From the NCBI GenBank assembly GCA_030065075.1, contig JASJDQ010000012.1, positions 1 to 43,416 on the forward strand: a stretch of 43,416 bases of DNA. Direction: 5' to 3'. Shown piece after piece: positions 40,580-43,416 of the stretch. The notes under the pieces are model-generated. The model did no database searches, was not told the DNA's origin, and was given only the letters and a program-made list of their open reading frames with translations. The stretch is from Paracoccaceae bacterium. GTDB lineage: Bacteria; Pseudomonadota; Alphaproteobacteria; Rhodobacterales; Rhodobacteraceae. The position numbers and the translations under genes were made by a program. Position 1 is the stretch's first letter, and every line of letters begins with the position of its first letter.

Positions 40580-41827
40580 ATGACAACGCGCTCCGCCTCT
40601 CTCATCACGCCGGTTCTGGTCGCTGGCTGCATCGTGATGCTCCTCAGCTTCTCGATCCGCTCGGCCTTTGGCGTGTTCCAGATCCCGATCGCAGACGAGT
40701 TCGGCTGGGCGCGGACCGAGTTCAGCCTGGCAATCGCGATCCAGAACCTCTTCTGGGGGATCGGCCAGCCGCTATTCGGGGCCATCGCGGAAAAGATCGG
40801 GGATCGGAAGGCGATTGTCATCGGCGCACTCTTGTACGCGGGCGGCCTTGTGCTGTCGGCCTTCGCCACCACGCCCTTCGCGATGCAAAGCCTCGAGGTG
40901 CTCGTGGGCTTCGGCATTGCGGGCACCGGCTTCGGCGTCATTCTGGCCATGGTCGGCCGCGCCACCTCGGACGAGCATCGTTCAATGGCGCTGGCGATCG
41001 CCACCGCCGCAGGCTCGGCAGGCCAAGTGGTCGGCCCACCGTCGGCCGAGGCGCTCTTGCAAATCCTGCCCTGGCATTCGGTCTTTCTGGTCTATGCCGC
41101 CGTGATCCTTGGAGCGCTGATGGTGCTGCCAATGATGCGCGCGCCCGCGGTCTCGAAGGCCGAGTTGCAGGAAAGCATGGGGACCGTGGTTCTGCGCGCC
41201 TTCAAGGACCCGTCCTACGGCATGATCTTCCTCGGCTTCTTTTCCTGCGGTTACCAATTGGCCTTCATCACCGCGCATTTCCCCGCGCTCGTGACCGAGA
41301 TGTGTGGCCCCATCCAGCAGGGCGGGCTGCTCTATTCGATGGGTATCTCGACAACCTCCGCCTTGGGCGCGGCAGCCATTGCGGTGATCGGCATCTTCAA
41401 CATTGCGGGCACGCTTCTGGCCGGTTGGGCGGGCAAGCGGTACTCCAAGAAGTATCTGCTGGCGAGCATCTATACCGGGCGCACGGTCGCGGCGGCGGTG
41501 TTCATCACGGTTCCGATCACGCCAACCACGGTGCTGGTCTTCTCTGCCGTCATGGGCGCGCTCTGGCTGGCCACTGTGCCGCTGACGTCCGGCCTTGTCG
41601 CGCATCTCTATGGCCTGCGCTACATGGGCACGCTCTATGGCTTCGTCTTCCTCAGCCACCAGTTGGGCTCGTTCCTGGGTGTCTGGCTGGGCGGCACGCT
41701 TTACGACAGTACGGGCGACTACACGGCGGTCTGGTGGGTCGGCGTGGCCGTGGGCGCCTTCAGCGCGCTCATTCACTTGCCCATTCGCGAGGATCGCAGT
41801 CCGCCCGCAGGTGCGGCTGCTGCCTAG
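40580..41827 (+). CDS. MFS transporter (monocarboxylate/oxalate-formate type)
   Basis: This 415-residue protein has twelve predicted membrane helices. The N-terminal half contains FGVFQIPIADEFGWARTEFS and GAIAEKIGDRKAIV (the cytoplasmic loop 2-3 motif); the second half contains NIAGTLLAGWAGKRYSKKYL. This fits the OFA/monocarboxylate branch. I chose the ATG at 40580 because the sequence before it in the open frame (from 40376) is not protein-like; the ribosome-binding site is weak. Its stop overlaps the stop of the convergent hydrolase in CTAG. The substrate is unknown. Confidence 0.88.
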   Translation: MTTRSASLITPVLVAGCIVMLLSFSIRSAFGVFQIPIADEFGWARTEFSLAIAIQNLFWGIGQPLFGAIAEKIGDRKAIVIGALLYAGGLVLSAFATTPFAMQSLEVLVGFGIAGTGFGVILAMVGRATSDEHRSMALAIATAAGSAGQVVGPPSAEALLQILPWHSVFLVYAAVILGALMVLPMMRAPAVSKAELQESMGTVVLRAFKDPSYGMIFLGFFSCGYQLAFITAHFPALVTEMCGPIQQGGLLYSMGISTTSALGAAAIAVIGIFNIAGTLLAGWAGKRYSKKYLLASIYTGRTVAAAVFITVPITPTTVLVFSAVMGALWLATVPLTSGLVAHLYGLRYMGTLYGFVFLSHQLGSFLGVWLGGTLYDSTGDYTAVWWVGVAVGAFSALIHLPIREDRSPPAGAAAA

Positions 41828-42753
41828 GCTCCGTTCAGAAACGCCTTCAGCGCTGTTGCGATTTCCGAAGGGTGGGTCTGCAACAGGTTGTGCCCGGCGC
41901 CTGCGACCTCGACATGCCGCGCGTCCGGGTTGACTTCCGCCAGGGCGCTCAGCGCCCGGCGGGGGATCACCGGGTCGGCGGTGCCCCAAATCGCCAGGAC
42001 CGCAACCTTCACGCGAGCAATCTGGGTGTGATCGCTCAAGGAACTGCGCTGAAGCAGATGCCGCCGCGACGAGAGGATGGCGGGCAGGAACCCCCGCATC
42101 CGCGTCTCTGCCGCCTGGCGGTCTTCCAGATCGGGAATGACGGTGGCGACGGTCTTGTGATCCACCAATTCGCGCCTGAGCGCGATGCCGCCCCAGATGC
42201 GCGTCATCCAGTCGCCGATCACGGGCGCTGTCCAAACGCGCGTCTGTCCCGTGGTCTCTGCGTGAGCCAACCCGGCAGAGGCCACGATGATCAGTTTCTC
42301 GACCCGATCCTCGCGGGCCGCAAAGGCTGCGGCGATCTGGCCCCCCATGGAAAACCCCAGCACGATCAACGGCCCTTCGACGTTCTGATGCTTCAAAAGC
42401 GCCTGCAACTGCGACAGGAAGAACGCCATGTCCTGCGTCCCGCGCACCCGGGCCGAATAGCCGCGCCCGTAAAGGTCGTAACTTAGCACCCTGTATCCCA
42501 GCGAGGTCAGGCTGCGGACGGTTGCGGCAAAGACATAAGACGGTGTCGACAGCCCATGAATGCAGACAACGACCGGATCGCCCTCGCGCCCGCTCCAGCG
42601 ATAATGCGTGGCCCCGCCCGGCAGATGCGCGATCTCGCCCGGTGCCTTGGCCTGACGCGCAGGCGTCATTGCGGGTCGCGCCCATTCGGCCAGAAACGGC
42701 CATGCGGCGAGAAGTGCCAGCAGGCCGACAGTGCCATAGACGACGGGTGTCAT
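41824..42753 (-). CDS. Alpha/beta hydrolase with N-terminal membrane anchor
   Basis: This 309-residue protein has a hydrophobic N-terminus (VVYGTVGLLALLAAWPFLAE) that may anchor it in the membrane. The alpha/beta hydrolase fold follows: oxyanion HGLS at 66-69, nucleophile Ser135 in VLGFSMGGQ, Asp260 in IWGTADPVIP and His288 in GAGHNLLQTHP. It probably acts on an ester or lipid. Its start lies 3 bp after the stop of the EamA transporter, so both are likely in one operon. Confidence 0.9.
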   Translation of the reverse strand: MTPVVYGTVGLLALLAAWPFLAEWARPAMTPARQAKAPGEIAHLPGGATHYRWSGREGDPVVVCIHGLSTPSYVFAATVRSLTSLGYRVLSYDLYGRGYSARVRGTQDMAFFLSQLQALLKHQNVEGPLIVLGFSMGGQIAAAFAAREDRVEKLIIVASAGLAHAETTGQTRVWTAPVIGDWMTRIWGGIALRRELVDHKTVATVIPDLEDRQAAETRMRGFLPAILSSRRHLLQRSSLSDHTQIARVKVAVLAIWGTADPVIPRRALSALAEVNPDARHVEVAGAGHNLLQTHPSEIATALKAFLNGA

Positions 42754-42756
42754 TCG

Positions 42757-43416
42757 TTAGCTACGCTCCGGCATATCAACCTCGCCCGAGGCACGGGCCA
42801 CCGCCTCGCGCCAGATCAGCACCATGCCGGAAATCAGGATGAGTGCAATCCCAAGCGTCGCCCACCGGTCGGGCCACTCGTCGAAGACGAGGTATCCCCA
42901 GATGACGGAGAGGGGCAGGGCGATGTATTCGAAGGGCGCGATGAACGCCGCCTCCGAGCGTCGATAGGCCTCGGATATGGCAAACCCGGCCACGGCGATG
43001 GTAACGCCAAGGGCCATGATCAGCAGCGCATCGAAGGGCGTCGGCCAGACCCAGGCGCGAAACAGGAAGTCGAGCGACGGGTGATCAAACAGATCGAACC
43101 GGCCATTGCCGAATGCCAGGCCCGCGACCGCTCCGACGGCCAGCATGATGCCTTGCGTGTAGAACACCATCGACGCGGCGTTTTCCGTATCCCCGATCCG
43201 GCGCGTCAGGATGTGCAACATCCCGTATCCCATCGCCGCACCCACCGGCAGAAGCGAAGCGATCTGAAAGGCCTCCGTTCCGGGGCGAAGGACGATCAGC
43301 ACGCCCAGCATTCCAACGGCGATGGCAGCCCAGCGCCTTGGCCCGACCGTTTCGCCCAGAAAGACGATCGAAAAGATGGCGATCAGAAACGGGCTCACGA
43401 AAAAGATCGCCACGGC
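42757..43416 (-). CDS. EamA/DMT-superfamily transporter, 3' part
   Basis: The frame is open to the window edge, so the 5' end is missing; a GTG at 43413 is inside the gene and not its start. The visible 219 residues hold the end of the first EamA domain (FLGETVGPRRWAAIAVGMLGVLIVLRP) and a whole second domain with five hydrophobic helices ending at LILISGMVLIWRE. Such proteins export metabolites such as amino acids. The alpha/beta hydrolase gene follows after 3 bp. Confidence 0.9.
   Translation of the reverse strand, partial: AVAIFFVSPFLIAIFSIVFLGETVGPRRWAAIAVGMLGVLIVLRPGTEAFQIASLLPVGAAMGYGMLHILTRRIGDTENAASMVFYTQGIMLAVGAVAGLAFGNGRFDLFDHPSLDFLFRAWVWPTPFDALLIMALGVTIAVAGFAISEAYRRSEAAFIAPFEYIALPLSVIWGYLVFDEWPDRWATLGIALILISGMVLIWREAVARASGEVDMPERS

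Noticed and set aside
40982-42703. A 573-codon minus-strand frame across the MFS and hydrolase genes
   Set aside because: It runs antisense to the MFS gene and out of frame through the hydrolase gene, both of which have clear motifs.

Overview
The window looks like a chromosomal piece of a high-GC alphaproteobacterium, most likely a Rhodobacterales (Roseobacter-group) species. The support is the isoaspartyl-methyltransferase-like / tolC / PopZ-like gene order at 5.5-9.1 kb, a small conserved protein that I remember as specific to this order (3008-3328), a rhizobial/roseobacter-type glycerol ABC transporter at 30.9-37.3 kb, and the GGGGCAGAGCCCC-type extragenic repeat familiar from this order. 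This is a judgement from memory of the families; no search was run.

Layout. 0-9.3 kb is core chromosome: the end of an ABC exporter, a family 2 glycosyltransferase, ygfZ, efp, a small conserved gene, a membrane protein, cobQ, and the run PopZ-like / tolC / methyltransferase, ending at tRNA-Cys(GCA). From the anticodon loop of that tRNA (9289) to a perfect 43-bp copy of its 3' part (20271-20313) lies an 11-kb genomic island. It has clear attachment repeats but no recognisable integrase. Its cargo is compact and unusual. A minus-strand row encodes a vanadium-haloperoxidase-type enzyme whose N-terminus is ten GGTH repeats, an intracellular subtilase, and a SARP-like winged-helix/TPR regulator joined to the subtilase by TAAATG. 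Divergent from this row is an animal-type haem peroxidase. A lipoprotein and a small unknown protein complete the island. Two peroxidase types, a protease and a dedicated regulator on one tRNA-linked island is the best candidate here for an undescribed system.

20.4-28.2 kb is accessory metabolism: gene remnants next to attR, a TauD-type dioxygenase, a Rieske oxygenase, an Asp/Glu-racemase/decarboxylase-fold enzyme overlapping a sulfotransferase, and a three-gene type III polyketide synthase operon (flavoprotein, synthase, isoprenylcysteine-methyltransferase-like enzyme) that matches the srsABC logic for alkylresorcinol/quinone lipids. A 78-residue acidic protein with an FDF-rich tail follows. 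28.7-30.6 kb is a double-GAF class III nucleotide cyclase.

30.9-37.3 kb is a complete glycerol-type ABC importer (glpV S T P, a 48-residue membrane peptide, Q, U). Three perfect hairpins lie between the binding protein and the ATPases, and the two ATPases show complementary degeneracy. A BlaI/BlaR1-like pair without a beta-lactamase follows, then a zincin-like secreted protein, a cytochrome c with an FNR-like box in its divergent promoter region, an MFS transporter, an alpha/beta hydrolase and the end of an EamA-type transporter.
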